Made by a program: the position numbers and the translations under genes. From a virus: 22,928 bases of DNA. The stretch lies in the IMG/VR virus record IMGVR_UViG_3300028800_000323, positions 1 to 22,928 of that record. One strand, written 5' to 3'. Within the stretch, counting starts at the first letter, position 1, and every line of letters begins with the position of its first letter. This document shows positions 1 through 5,461 of this stretch, piece after piece. The notes below the pieces were generated by a model. That model did not search any database and had not been told where the DNA came from. It saw only the letters and a program-made list of their open reading frames with translations.

Positions 1-70
1 GGTCACGTAGCGACATGTGGCACACGCCGCAGAGGGTGGGGTCGAGGATTTGCGGGGTCGGCGTGGTCAT
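1..70 (-). CDS. Partial small protein with a Cys-x-x-Cys pair (5' end only)
   Basis: Starts at an ATG (complement of 68-70) that overlaps the stop of the upstream 113-aa gene in an ATGA junction, so it is the third gene of the leftward excisionase operon. Only 23 residues are visible before the left edge. They include CGVCH, a CxxC pair that would be half of a zinc knuckle or ribbon. No function can be assigned, and the second metal-binding half would lie outside the window. It is called a gene because of the coupled start and the uninterrupted frame. A chance short frame is the alternative. Confidence 0.55.
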   Translation of the reverse strand, partial: MTTPTPQILDPTLCGVCHMSLRD

Positions 71-408
71 GCGGCCACGGGCTCGCCGTCACGGGCAAGC
101 AACGTGAGCGGCCGAGACGGGTCGTCGTCGGCCCACTCGTACCCCGAGAACCCGTGCCACGTGGCGTCATATGTGCGCCTGTACGCGACACCCGCCGCCG
201 ATAGCACGACGTCGCCCGGTTCCCACGACTCCGGTTCCGGCAAGACCTCAACGGACTTGACGTGATCGGCGTCGAGACGAATCACGTTCATGCCGGGCCC
301 CGCCGCGCCGATGATGAGGGCGTTCGGGGTGAACATCGACTTGGACGCGCGGCCCTCAAGAGTCACGCGCACGAGCGCGCCCTCATCCGGCATAGCGTTA
401 CTTGACAT
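67..408 (-). CDS. Hypothetical early phage protein, 113 aa
   Basis: The ATG at 408 is chosen because the strong ribosome binding site GGAGGG lies just upstream on the minus strand. A longer reading to 468 would run further into the excisionase gene. The first codons overlap the 3' end of the excisionase gene (398-408) and the stop overlaps the next gene's ATG, so it is the middle gene of a tightly packed leftward operon. The protein is soluble, with no membrane segment or cysteine motif. It has a short charged N-terminus, a beta-rich middle (VRVTLEGR, NVIRLDADHVKSVEVL) and a Trp/Tyr-rich C-terminal half. I do not recognise the family. Its position beside xis suggests an early lytic or regulatory role, which is inference only. 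Confidence 0.75.
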   Translation of the reverse strand: MSSNAMPDEGALVRVTLEGRASKSMFTPNALIIGAAGPGMNVIRLDADHVKSVEVLPEPESWEPGDVVLSAAGVAYRRTYDATWHGFSGYEWADDDPSRPLTLLARDGEPVAA

Positions 409-634
409 GTGCCCTCCTGCGGGCGGTTCGGCTTGTGAATGGGGACGGGGGCGCCTCGCGGCAGGCACGTAACCATGCGGTCACGTCCTCGGGTGCGAAT
501 AGCCATCGGCGGCCTACGCGGGTACCGATAAGCTCCCCTTGCCGTCGTGCCCGCTCGACCGTTGACACCGGCACTACGCCGGGCGAGGCGAGATCGTCTG
601 CGACCTCTTGGGCGGTTCGGAGTTGATCGGGCAC
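398..634 (-). CDS. xis: Excisionase (helix-turn-helix recombination directionality factor)
   Basis: A 78-aa basic protein with a winged-helix fold typical of MerR/HTH_17-type phage excisionases. LRTAQEVADDL (residues 5-15) forms the first helix, VSTVERARRQGEL (about 23-35) the recognition region, and GRRWLFAPEDVTAWL (about 41-55) the wing and final helix. Family members bind attP/attL/attR arms and steer the integrase toward excision. The GTG at 634 is preferred over the upstream GTG at 706 because a promoter (TTGACG at 665-670) lies inside the longer frame and its -10 region ends about 6 bases before this GTG, which suggests a leaderless mRNA. The 102-aa version also lacks a good ribosome binding site. 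The integrase gene is 650 bases away on the same strand. A general HTH regulator is the alternative. Confidence 0.8.
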   Translation of the reverse strand: MPDQLRTAQEVADDLASPGVVPVSTVERARRQGELIGTRVGRRWLFAPEDVTAWLRACREAPPSPFTSRTARRRAHVK

Positions 635-640
635 ATTCCC

Positions 641-687
641 AGAGTGCGCCCTGATAAGGCGTAGCGTCAAGGCTTGTCGGTACCGAC
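641..687 (-). promoter_or_regulatory. Leftward early (xis) promoter with palindromic operator
   Basis: On the minus strand the order is a perfect 12-base palindrome GTCGGTACCGAC (676-687), 7 bases, -35 TTGACG (665-670), an 18-base spacer, and a weak -10 CACTCT (641-646). The excisionase GTG at 634 follows the -10 by 6 bases, which fits leaderless transcription, common in actinobacteria. The same operator, 7-base gap and TTGACG order recurs at the promoters upstream of 2724 and 4492, so the palindrome is probably the site of a phage regulator. The -10 is poor, which may mean the promoter needs help or that the start is misplaced. Confidence 0.6.
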
Positions 688-706
688 TAATGGTGATGTG
701 TGCCAC

Positions 707-833
707 AGCCGCGTAGAGGAACCGTTAAAGTTTGCCAAGGTCCCTAGACGTCGGGACTAAAGACACGTAGCGTCGAGGGTTACCGGCACTCCTGCCGGGT
801 ACCACACGCTCACAACGAAAGAAGGCGAGCACG
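707..833. promoter_or_regulatory. Control region between excisionase and repressor genes
   Basis: This stretch separates the divergently transcribed excisionase and HTH regulator. It holds an inverted repeat GTCCC/GGGAC (740-744 and 753-757), a second one CCGGCA/TGCCGG with a 4-base loop (783-788 and 793-798), and a degenerate operator-like GGGTACCA (797-804). A purine-rich ribosome binding site (AAGAAGG) lies before the ATG at 834. I cannot place a convincing -35/-10 pair for the rightward gene. The repeats are plausible operators for self-regulation by the repressor, but no direct evidence assigns them. Confidence 0.45.
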
Positions 834-1322
834 ATGGCACGCAAAACGATCAGGACCGCCGATTGGCAACGTCTAGCCAACGCCATGCGTGACAGCCGAG
901 AGCGCGCCGACCTAACCCGGCCCGCGTTCGCTATCGCCTCCGGGGTCAGTGAATCCACCGTGTACGACGTCGAGCACGCCCGCGAATGGCCGCGCGGCAT
1001 CACCGCTTCAATCCGACGCATGGCCTACACGTTGGGTTGGCCTGACGGATGGGTAGAAGCCCTAGTCGAAGGACGCCAGCAATATGCGCCCGAAGGGCCC
1101 GTCCGGGTAGGCCCTTCGGCCCTCCGAACAGGGACACCCGAAGGCATACAGTCCGGACGTACTGACCTAGAGAACCTATCGGAGTGGATTGGTCGTGGGG
1201 GCGTGCCTTACCGGAAGATACCGACCTCCGAGATTCTGAGGCTCATAAGCACATTGACGGCAATACTTGCCGAGCGCCAGGTCGCTAACGAGCCCGTGAG
1301 TTCAGCGCCGCTAGAGCCCTAA
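834..1322 (+). CDS. HTH (XRE-like) transcriptional regulator, probable immunity repressor
   Basis: A 162-aa protein with an N-terminal helix-turn-helix of the XRE/Cro-CI type at residues about 5-65. The scaffold reads RLANAMRDSRERADLTRPAF, then ASGVSESTVYDVEHAREWP, the recognition helix followed by the loop. The C-terminal half (from about residue 105) has a helical segment TSEILRLISTLTAILAE that could dimerise. There is no LexA-type Ser/Lys autoprotease domain, so induction would not be by simple RecA-stimulated self-cleavage. It is transcribed away from xis, and its last 38 bases overlap the 3' end of int on the other strand. Its position between xis and int, as the only clear DNA-binding regulator in the window, makes it the likeliest ligand of the GGTACC-centred operators. 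That link is inference. Confidence 0.75.
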   Translation: MARKTIRTADWQRLANAMRDSRERADLTRPAFAIASGVSESTVYDVEHAREWPRGITASIRRMAYTLGWPDGWVEALVEGRQQYAPEGPVRVGPSALRTGTPEGIQSGRTDLENLSEWIGRGGVPYRKIPTSEILRLISTLTAILAERQVANEPVSSAPLEP

Positions 1323-2394
1323 GGACCTGCTCGTCAGACTCGCGCATCAAGTGGCCGTAAACGTTGATAGTGGTGGTGATCGACTCGTGGCCGAGCCTCG
1401 CTTGGATCGTCGGCAACGGGACACCGGCCGCGATCAACCACGACGCGTGAGTGTGCCGCAAGTCGTGAATACGGGTACGGCGCCCAATGGCCGCGTCACA
1501 GGCCGGGCCGTAGTGGTCCATAAACGTCGACCTCAGGAGTTGCCCGCCGCGAGGACCTGGAAAGATGAGAGCGTCGGCGGGCTTGCCCTCGACAACGGCG
1601 CGCAGAACTTCGACCGTCTCGGGGTCGAGTGCGATGGTTCGCCGCGACTTGCGGGACTTCGGTACGCCGAGATAGTAGACGCCGCCCGTCGCGCCACGTT
1701 TCCACGCCCTGTGTACGGTCAGTGTCGGCCGGTCCCCGTCGAGGTCAATATCGGCGACACGTAACGCGGTGACCTCGCCCCACCGGAGGCCCGTCCGCGC
1801 GAGCACGATAGGCAACGGCTTGAGAACGTCGGGAGTCATGACGGACACTACCTTGGACAGTTCCGAGGGCGTCAGAATCGACCACGCGGCCGTTGTGCGC
1901 CCGGCGTCCGAACGTGGCACCCGGACACCCGCGCACGGATTCATGCCGAGCCTACCGGCGTGCACAGCCTCGGCGAATCCGGCCGACAAGAGGGCCCGAT
2001 GGTTCGAGAGTGTCTTGGGCGCCACGATGGTCTGCTGCCACGTCACCCACTGCCGGAAGTCGTCACGGGTCACGGCCGCTAACGGGAGCGCGCCGAGCGG
2101 CGCCACCTTCACATGCTGCGCGACGATCCGTTTGTATGCGGCCCGCGTCGAGTCCTCTAGCGCCGTGAGGTTGTCGACGTACTCGCCGAGCCACGCGGCC
2201 ACAGTCTGCCCGCCGACGATCTCGCCGGGCCCGTCGAAGTGGTCGAGGACTTGCTCGCGGGTGACGCGCCTCGAATGTGACACAACCCAACCCATGACCC
2301 GCCTAGCCTCGGCCGGATCGGTTACCTCGACGGCCTGCCACGCGCCGTCCCTGTGCCCGCCGTACCGCCAACGCACCCGATTACGTGTGACCAT
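1285..2394 (-). CDS. int: Tyrosine-family phage integrase
   Basis: A 369-aa site-specific recombinase, full length for the family. It has an N-terminal arm-binding region (about 1-60), a SAM-like core-binding domain (about 63-155; TVAAWLGEYVDNL, TLSNHRALLSAGFAEAV) and a C-terminal catalytic domain (about 172-360). All expected catalytic residues are visible: R204 in TGLRWGE, K246 in VPKSRKS, H310 and R313 in HDLRH, H336 in LGH and the nucleophile Y346 in VYGHL. The ATG at 2394 is preferred to an upstream start at 2556 because a -10-like TAATGT ends 7 bases before it, the same geometry as the apparently leaderless gene at 4492. Its tail overlaps the repressor gene convergently (1285-1322) with no terminator between them. 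It should integrate the phage at attP, probably in the adjacent noncoding stretch. Confidence 0.95.
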   Translation of the reverse strand: MVTRNRVRWRYGGHRDGAWQAVEVTDPAEARRVMGWVVSHSRRVTREQVLDHFDGPGEIVGGQTVAAWLGEYVDNLTALEDSTRAAYKRIVAQHVKVAPLGALPLAAVTRDDFRQWVTWQQTIVAPKTLSNHRALLSAGFAEAVHAGRLGMNPCAGVRVPRSDAGRTTAAWSILTPSELSKVVSVMTPDVLKPLPIVLARTGLRWGEVTALRVADIDLDGDRPTLTVHRAWKRGATGGVYYLGVPKSRKSRRTIALDPETVEVLRAVVEGKPADALIFPGPRGGQLLRSTFMDHYGPACDAAIGRRTRIHDLRHTHASWLIAAGVPLPTIQARLGHESITTTINVYGHLMRESDEQVLRALAALNSRAR

Positions 2395-2411
2395 AGGGCA
2401 CACATTACCCG
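2395..2411 (-). promoter_or_regulatory. int: Probable int -10 element, leaderless start
   Basis: On the minus strand TAATGT (2402-2407) matches the actinobacterial -10 pattern TANNNT and is followed by 7 bases and the int ATG at 2394. No good -35 is visible at 16-18 bases upstream. The element lies inside an 11-base sequence, CACATTACCCG (plus strand, 2401-2411), that is repeated at 2614-2624, so it may also be a protein-binding site. Confidence 0.45.
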
Positions 2412-2613
2412 CTCGGGCCCGGTTTAGTGGGCCCGCCGCGCCCCGATTACAGCCGAGTTCGGGACTTCTCGGCAGAGACGCGCTAACTACTCCCCCGCGT
2501 CCCCTAAGTCCCTGACCTGCGACTTCCTTGATCGTTTCTCGTAATCGGTCACACATTGGTCAAACGGGGCGCCGTTTCCGGTAACCGGGTGGTTCCGTCG
2601 TCGGCGGGATCGG

Positions 2614-2624
2614 CACATTACCCG
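2614..2624. repeat. Second copy of 11-base direct repeat CACATTACCCG
   Basis: Identical to 2401-2411 and in the same orientation, 213 bases apart, on either side of the int-upstream hairpins. It is either a pair of arm-type integrase sites or a duplicated leftward -10 element, since its minus strand reads TAATGT. Confidence 0.5.
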
Positions 2625-2655
2625 AGCCGCGTCGTGTGTCTTAAATCACAGGCAC

Positions 2656-2722
2656 GACGGTACCGATAACCCTTGACGTGGTGCCGAGGCGTACTAATGT
2701 CGGTACCGAAGGAAGGTGCCGA
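2656..2722 (+). promoter_or_regulatory. Rightward accessory-operon promoter with four tandem operator-like sites
   Basis: Operator-like CGGTACCG (2658-2665) is followed by 7 bases, -35 TTGACG (2673-2678), a 16-base spacer and -10 TAATGT (2695-2700). GGTACCGA or GGTGCCGA occurs at 2659, 2680, 2702 and 2715, at steps of 21, 22 and 13 bases. The first three sites therefore fall on one face of the helix, covering the -35 upstream edge, the spacer and the start region. This is what a cooperative repressor-binding region looks like. A ribosome binding site GGAAGG (2711-2716) serves the ATG at 2724. Confidence 0.65.
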
Positions 2723-2723
2723 C

Positions 2724-2930
2724 ATGGGCCCGAAAATCGCTCGGATGCTCAACTGCATTGACCCGCTAACGCCGGACCAGCTAGTAACCCGCGTCCAGTT
2801 TGCCCGCGCCGAGCTTGCCGACATGTGCGGCTTCGAGCACGACTACGACCGCAAGCGCGCCGCCCTCGTCGAGTACGAGCGCCGCCTAGCCCTCTATGGG
2901 TGGGCGGTCCCCGAGGACGTGACGCCGTGA
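2724..2930 (+). CDS. Hypothetical small protein, 68 aa, first gene of the accessory operon
   Basis: Starts at ATG 2724 with GGAAGG 7 bases upstream. An in-frame ATG at 2697 is rejected because it overlaps the -10 element. The protein is largely helical: TPDQLVTRVQFARAELADMCGF and YDRKRAALVEYERRLALYG look like two amphipathic helices that could pair as a helical hairpin. It has a single cysteine pair-free core and no membrane segment. The stop overlaps the next gene's GTG by 4 bases. I do not recognise the family. As promoter-proximal gene of the cassette it should be the most strongly transcribed of the set. Confidence 0.8.
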   Translation: MGPKIARMLNCIDPLTPDQLVTRVQFARAELADMCGFEHDYDRKRAALVEYERRLALYGWAVPEDVTP

Positions 2931-3097
2931 CCCGCGTAGCGAAGTGCTCAAGGTGCGAGGTATGGACGGATACCCATTGGTGGCCGTCCTCGACGCCGCG
3001 TGATCGTTACGGCCGCGTTGCCGTCGACAAAGACCGCTACGACGGCCCTCTTTATTGCTCCGAGACCTGCCGGGACGCCGCCGAGGCGAAGCCGTGA
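2927..3097 (+). CDS. Small putative zinc-finger protein, 56 aa
   Basis: The GTG at 2927 overlaps the previous stop in a GTGA junction. The N-terminus carries CSRC (residues 7-10) and the C-terminus CSETC (residues about 44-48). Together they give a CxxC...CxxxC arrangement that fits a small zinc ribbon or treble clef. The middle is aromatic and charged (WTDTHWWPS, RYGRVAVDKDRYDG). Proteins of this type occur in many actinophage accessory operons and may bind nucleic acid or a protein partner, but no specific function is known to me. The frame is supported by coupled overlaps at both ends. Confidence 0.75.
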   Translation: MTRVAKCSRCEVWTDTHWWPSSTPRDRYGRVAVDKDRYDGPLYCSETCRDAAEAKP

Positions 3098-3189
3098 ACG
3101 CCAAGCCGCGCCCGTGGTGGGCGTACCTCGACAACCGCAAAACCGCCGAACGCATCGCCACCTATTGGGCAGGGAAGGAAACCCCGTGA
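3094..3189 (+). CDS. Very small ORF, 31 aa, inside the coupled operon
   Basis: The GTG at 3094 overlaps the previous stop, and its TGA (3187-3189) overlaps the next gene's GTG at 3186, so it fills the otherwise unexplained 90 bases between two coupled genes. The 31 residues are basic and aromatic (KPRPWWAYLDNRKTAE, RIATYWAGK), with no known motif. It could be a genuine microprotein or a leader whose translation couples its neighbours. The context supports it more than the sequence does. Confidence 0.55.
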   Translation: MNAKPRPWWAYLDNRKTAERIATYWAGKETP

Positions 3190-3476
3190 TCTTGACCCGC
3201 GTAAGTCACAGCCGCGCACGCATCCTCGCCGCACTCGAACACAGCATCGGCCCGTGGGACGGCCTCGACGTCCCCGAGATCGTCGCCGACCTCCGCGCAT
3301 GGGAACCGCGCCTCGTGGCCGTAATCAGCCCTAGCGACGTCGCTAACTACCTCGCCGCGCCGGTCACACCGCAGGCACACAACGCCCGCCCGTGGCCCGC
3401 GCCGCGCCACTCGTGGCCCGTCGCCCCAAGTTGGCCCTACCGGCTTTGCAACAAGCGCCCCGAGGTCGCGCGATGA
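3186..3476 (+). CDS. Hypothetical protein, 96 aa
   Basis: The GTG at 3186 sits in a GTGA overlap, and the stop overlaps the following ATG. A longer upstream reading of this frame exists but would overlap the two preceding genes. The first 60 residues look like a compact helical domain: SRARILAALEHSIG, VPEIVADLRAWEPRLVAVI and SPSDVANYLAA, reminiscent of a winged-helix layout such as those in small phage regulators, with SPSDVANYL as a possible recognition helix. The last 30 residues are proline/tryptophan-rich and probably disordered. The family is not recognised. A DNA-binding role is a weak inference. Confidence 0.75.
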   Translation: MILTRVSHSRARILAALEHSIGPWDGLDVPEIVADLRAWEPRLVAVISPSDVANYLAAPVTPQAHNARPWPAPRHSWPVAPSWPYRLCNKRPEVAR

Positions 3477-3670
3477 CCGCCGAGGTACGCCTCAACAGGG
3501 GCGACAGGGTGCACGTCAAGACGCCGCAACTTCGCGGTTGGGGCACGGTCAAACAATGGTCGATAACCGAACAAGGCGTCACGTACCGGGTCCGCATGGA
3601 CAACGGGGCGGGCGGGTGGGTCCTCGCGTCCGCGATCCGCACGCCGGACCAAATGGAGCGTGCCGCGTGA
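3473..3670 (+). CDS. Small SH3/KOW-like protein, 65 aa
   Basis: ATG 3473 overlaps the previous stop (ATGA), and its TGA overlaps the next GTG. The sequence alternates beta strands: GDRVHVKTPQLRGWGTVKQW, then VTYRVRMDNGAGGWVLASAI. The RGWGTV and WVLASAI segments resemble the small SH3-like or KOW-like barrels used by many short phage and bacterial proteins to bind nucleic acid or peptides. There are no catalytic residues or membrane segments. The fold assignment is by eye and the function is unknown. Confidence 0.75.
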   Translation: MTAEVRLNRGDRVHVKTPQLRGWGTVKQWSITEQGVTYRVRMDNGAGGWVLASAIRTPDQMERAA

Positions 3671-4056
3671 TCGTGTACCGGCTTGCCCATCCCGCGTCAC
3701 ATGCCTACGTGTCGAAGGTCCCCCTCGGGCCTTACGCGTTTGTGCCCTACGGTTACGCCTCCGACGACGACCTCGACGCAATCGAGGCGATGGCCGCCGC
3801 ACACAACGTTGACCCCGGATACCACCCCGGACCTCACCAAGACGACGGCCTCGACGACCGGCCTAACTCGTGGGAGTTCTGCGGCTTCGCTACCCTCCGC
3901 GACTTGACCCGATGGTTCGAGGGCTACTTGCGGCCACTCGGCCGGGCAGGCTTCCGGCTCTACATGTACGACGTGCCGCCGTCGAAAGTCAGGGTCGGCC
4001 GCCGTCAGGTCCTCGCGGATTTGTCGAGCCTCGCGCCGTTGCAGCGTGCCGCATGA
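3667..4056 (+). CDS. Hypothetical protein, 129 aa
   Basis: The GTG at 3667 is coupled to the previous gene by a GTGA overlap, and the stop overlaps the next ATG. The protein is acidic and aromatic. The first half (VIVYRLAHPASHAYVSKVPLGPY, then DDDLDAIEAMAAAHN) leads to a well-structured second half: SWEFCGFATLRDLTRWFEGYL, LGRAGFRLYMYDVP and RVGRRQVLADLS. The middle FCGFATLRDLTRWF reads like a pocket motif found in small actinophage proteins of unknown role, but I cannot name the family. There is no signal peptide, so it is cytoplasmic. Confidence 0.8.
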   Translation: MIVYRLAHPASHAYVSKVPLGPYAFVPYGYASDDDLDAIEAMAAAHNVDPGYHPGPHQDDGLDDRPNSWEFCGFATLRDLTRWFEGYLRPLGRAGFRLYMYDVPPSKVRVGRRQVLADLSSLAPLQRAA

Positions 4057-4421
4057 GGCGCCCCGGCAAGCGCCAACCACCCGAGCCCGCCGAGCCCGTC
4101 CTCCAAGCGTGGTGCCCGGCACACGGCCCCAAGAACCTACCCGCGCACGAGTACGTCCTCCACCTAGTCGACCCGGCACCATTCTTCGAGTGGTGGTGTG
4201 ACGAGTGCCGCGACGTCATCACGCAACCGGCCGGAACGCAGGCCATCGACCTGTTGACCCGGCACGGCGCGGTCGTTGTCGACGACGACGCGGGGCCCGT
4301 AGTTGGTGAGCCCGTCCTCCTACACGTGTTCGACATGGCGCCGCCGCTTACCCTTGACGATGTGATCGACTTCGGGCTCGCTCTTGAACGGCTCGACGAC
4401 GTGGTGGCCGCCGTAAAGTGA
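4053..4421 (+). CDS. Hypothetical protein with Cys/His cluster, 122 aa
   Basis: ATG 4053 overlaps the previous stop (ATGA). This is the last gene before the second accessory promoter. After a basic, proline-rich N-terminus it has WCPAHG near residue 23 and WWCDECRD near residue 50. Together these give Cys, His and CxxC ligands that could bind one zinc. The C-terminal half is acidic with a regular helix (PPLTLDDVIDFGLALERLDDVVAAV) typical of a protein-interaction end. No enzyme motif is visible and the function is unknown. Confidence 0.8.
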   Translation: MRRPGKRQPPEPAEPVLQAWCPAHGPKNLPAHEYVLHLVDPAPFFEWWCDECRDVITQPAGTQAIDLLTRHGAVVVDDDAGPVVGEPVLLHVFDMAPPLTLDDVIDFGLALERLDDVVAAVK

Positions 4422-4438
4422 CGAACGCCACACATGCG

Positions 4439-4491
4439 CCGGGTGCCGAAAACCCTTGACGTCGGTACCCGGCACGCCTAGATTGGTTGCC
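4439..4491 (+). promoter_or_regulatory. Second accessory promoter, leaderless, with two operator-like sites
   Basis: GGGTGCCG (4441-4448), a degenerate copy of the CGGTACCG operator, is followed by exactly 7 bases, -35 TTGACG (4456-4461), a 17-base spacer and -10 TAGATT (4479-4484). The ATG at 4492 begins 7 bases after the -10, so the transcript is expected to start at or within a base of the start codon. A second operator-like GGTACCCG (4464-4471) lies in the spacer, 22 bases from the first. The promoter fit is good and the regulation is inferred from the shared layout with the other two promoters. Confidence 0.75.
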
Positions 4492-4728
4492 ATGACCACC
4501 GATACCGCCAAGACCCACCGCATTACGTGGTGGGTTTACGCGGGCTCAGGCGAGAGCCGCGAGCGTATCCGCCACACCGCGTCAATGCGCGGCCAATGGG
4601 GATACGACGCGACGTGCGCGTGCGGGTGGGATTCTCGGACGGGTGGCGCCCTGCGCCGCTACGTCGAGTCCGAGGTCTGGTTCCACAAGTTCACCGCGCT
4701 CGACAACTCAGAGGACGTGACCCGATGA
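4492..4728 (+). CDS. Small actinophage-type CACGW protein, 78 aa
   Basis: ATG 4492 follows the -10 element by 7 bases, so the mRNA is probably leaderless. An upstream TTG at 4456 is part of the -35 and is rejected. The protein begins with a beta-rich THRITWWVYAG and then has CACGWDSRTGGALRRYV (residues about 44-60). This is a CxCGW element seen in many short actinobacterial and actinophage proteins, followed by a helix and VWFHKF. Cys and His there could hold a metal. The function is unknown. The stop overlaps the next ATG. Confidence 0.8.
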   Translation: MTTDTAKTHRITWWVYAGSGESRERIRHTASMRGQWGYDATCACGWDSRTGGALRRYVESEVWFHKFTALDNSEDVTR

Positions 4729-5294
4729 CCACCACGACGACCGCGATCCTTGCTAGCGACTTCTCGGCCTCGACCCTCGACACCAACCGGCACGAGTGGA
4801 ACCTCGGCACGATGCGCCACGTTATCGCCGCACTCAACGGCCAACCCGTTGCCATCATCTGCGACAAGCGAACCGGCTTCGCCGAGGTCGGCGTCCGGCT
4901 CACGTCCTGCTTCGACGGCGGCCCGAGCCGTGGCCCGCGCGTCACTATCGAGCGCGACGACGAGGACGGCGTGACCCGCTCGACGACGTATTGGCTACCG
5001 TCCATCGGCGAGGCAATCATCCCCGTAACGCACGACACGTTGCGCGGCGCCAAGTGGGACGCCCTCGACTCGTACCGCGACGAATCGAGCGCCGCTATCG
5101 CGCTCGTGCGTGACCGGCACCCGGAATGGAGCTATGGCAAGTGGGAGGCCCGGCCATTTGACGCCGACGTGCAAGTGACCTACGAGGCGCAACGCGAAGG
5201 GGCGGGCCCACGGTTCGCTTACGACAAGGTGAGCCTTAGCGAGATCGTGGCCGACGTGACGGGTAAGCAACTCCGGCCGAGCGTGACGCGATGA
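4725..5294 (+). CDS. Hypothetical protein, 189 aa
   Basis: ATG 4725 is in an ATGA overlap with the previous stop, and the TGA overlaps the ATG of the next gene. This is the largest cytoplasmic protein of the cassette. It starts with a threonine run (TTTTTAIL). The body is mixed alpha/beta: MRHVIAALNGQPVAIICDK, AEVGVRLTS, a GPRVTIERDDEDGVTRSTTYW stretch, and a C-terminal YDKVSLSEIVADVTGKQL helix. There is no membrane segment, signal peptide or catalytic signature I can name. Its size and fixed position directly before the 56-aa and protease genes make it worth tracking as a possible partner, but that is context only. Confidence 0.8.
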   Translation: MTTTTTAILASDFSASTLDTNRHEWNLGTMRHVIAALNGQPVAIICDKRTGFAEVGVRLTSCFDGGPSRGPRVTIERDDEDGVTRSTTYWLPSIGEAIIPVTHDTLRGAKWDALDSYRDESSAAIALVRDRHPEWSYGKWEARPFDADVQVTYEAQREGAGPRFAYDKVSLSEIVADVTGKQLRPSVTR

Positions 5295-5461
5295 TCGTCA
5301 AGGTTAGCTTCTCGGTCGACGTCGACCCCGACGCGTGGGCCCTCAACTACGGGACCAGCACCGACCCGGCCGCCGTCCGCGCCGACGTGCGGACGTGGTG
5401 CGAGAACGGCTGCTATGCGGAACTCCGCGAGCTTGGACTACTAAGGACCGTGACCCCGTGA
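5291..5461 (+). CDS. Small actinophage-type protein, 56 aa, coupled to the protease gene
   Basis: ATG 5291 overlaps the previous stop by 4 bases, and its TGA (5459-5461) overlaps the protease GTG at 5458. The sequence MIVKVSFSVDVDPDAWALNYG followed by DPAAVRADVRTWCENG and LRELGLL matches a pattern I recall from very common short mycobacteriophage-like proteins: a beta strand, then DPxxWxxxYG, then a helix. Their function is not known. It is too short to stand out on length alone, but the coupled overlaps on both sides support it well. Confidence 0.75.
   Translation: MIVKVSFSVDVDPDAWALNYGTSTDPAAVRADVRTWCENGCYAELRELGLLRTVTP

Larger units (their letters stand above)
2395..2655. other. Noncoding stretch upstream of int; candidate attP region
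   Basis: No gene is supported here, although the int frame stays open to 2556. Contents: a 7-bp inverted repeat CGGGCCC/GGGCCCG with an 8-base loop (2414-2420 and 2429-2435); a 6-bp inverted repeat AAACGG/CCGTTT with a 4-base loop (2562-2567 and 2572-2577); an abutting CCGGT-A-ACCGG palindrome (2578-2588); and two direct copies of CACATTACCCG (2401-2411, 2614-2624). Repeats of this kind beside int are typical of integrase and excisionase arm sites, so attP may lie here. I found no tRNA 3'-end sequence to serve as a crossover core, so the exact site is unknown. Confidence 0.4.

Noticed and set aside
1769-2515. Plus-strand open frame (248 aa) opposite the integrase
   Set aside because: Antisense to all conserved integrase motifs, with no recognisable domain.
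2395-2556. Longer integrase start (423 aa)
   Set aside because: The extra residues are low-complexity and Arg/Gly-rich, and the region contains hairpins and a -10 element just before the 2394 ATG.
5335-5457. N-terminal extension of the metalloprotease
   Set aside because: It would overlap the 56-aa gene, add an Arg-rich run before the signal peptide and lacks a ribosome binding site. The GTG at 5458 fits both the coupling and the signal peptide.
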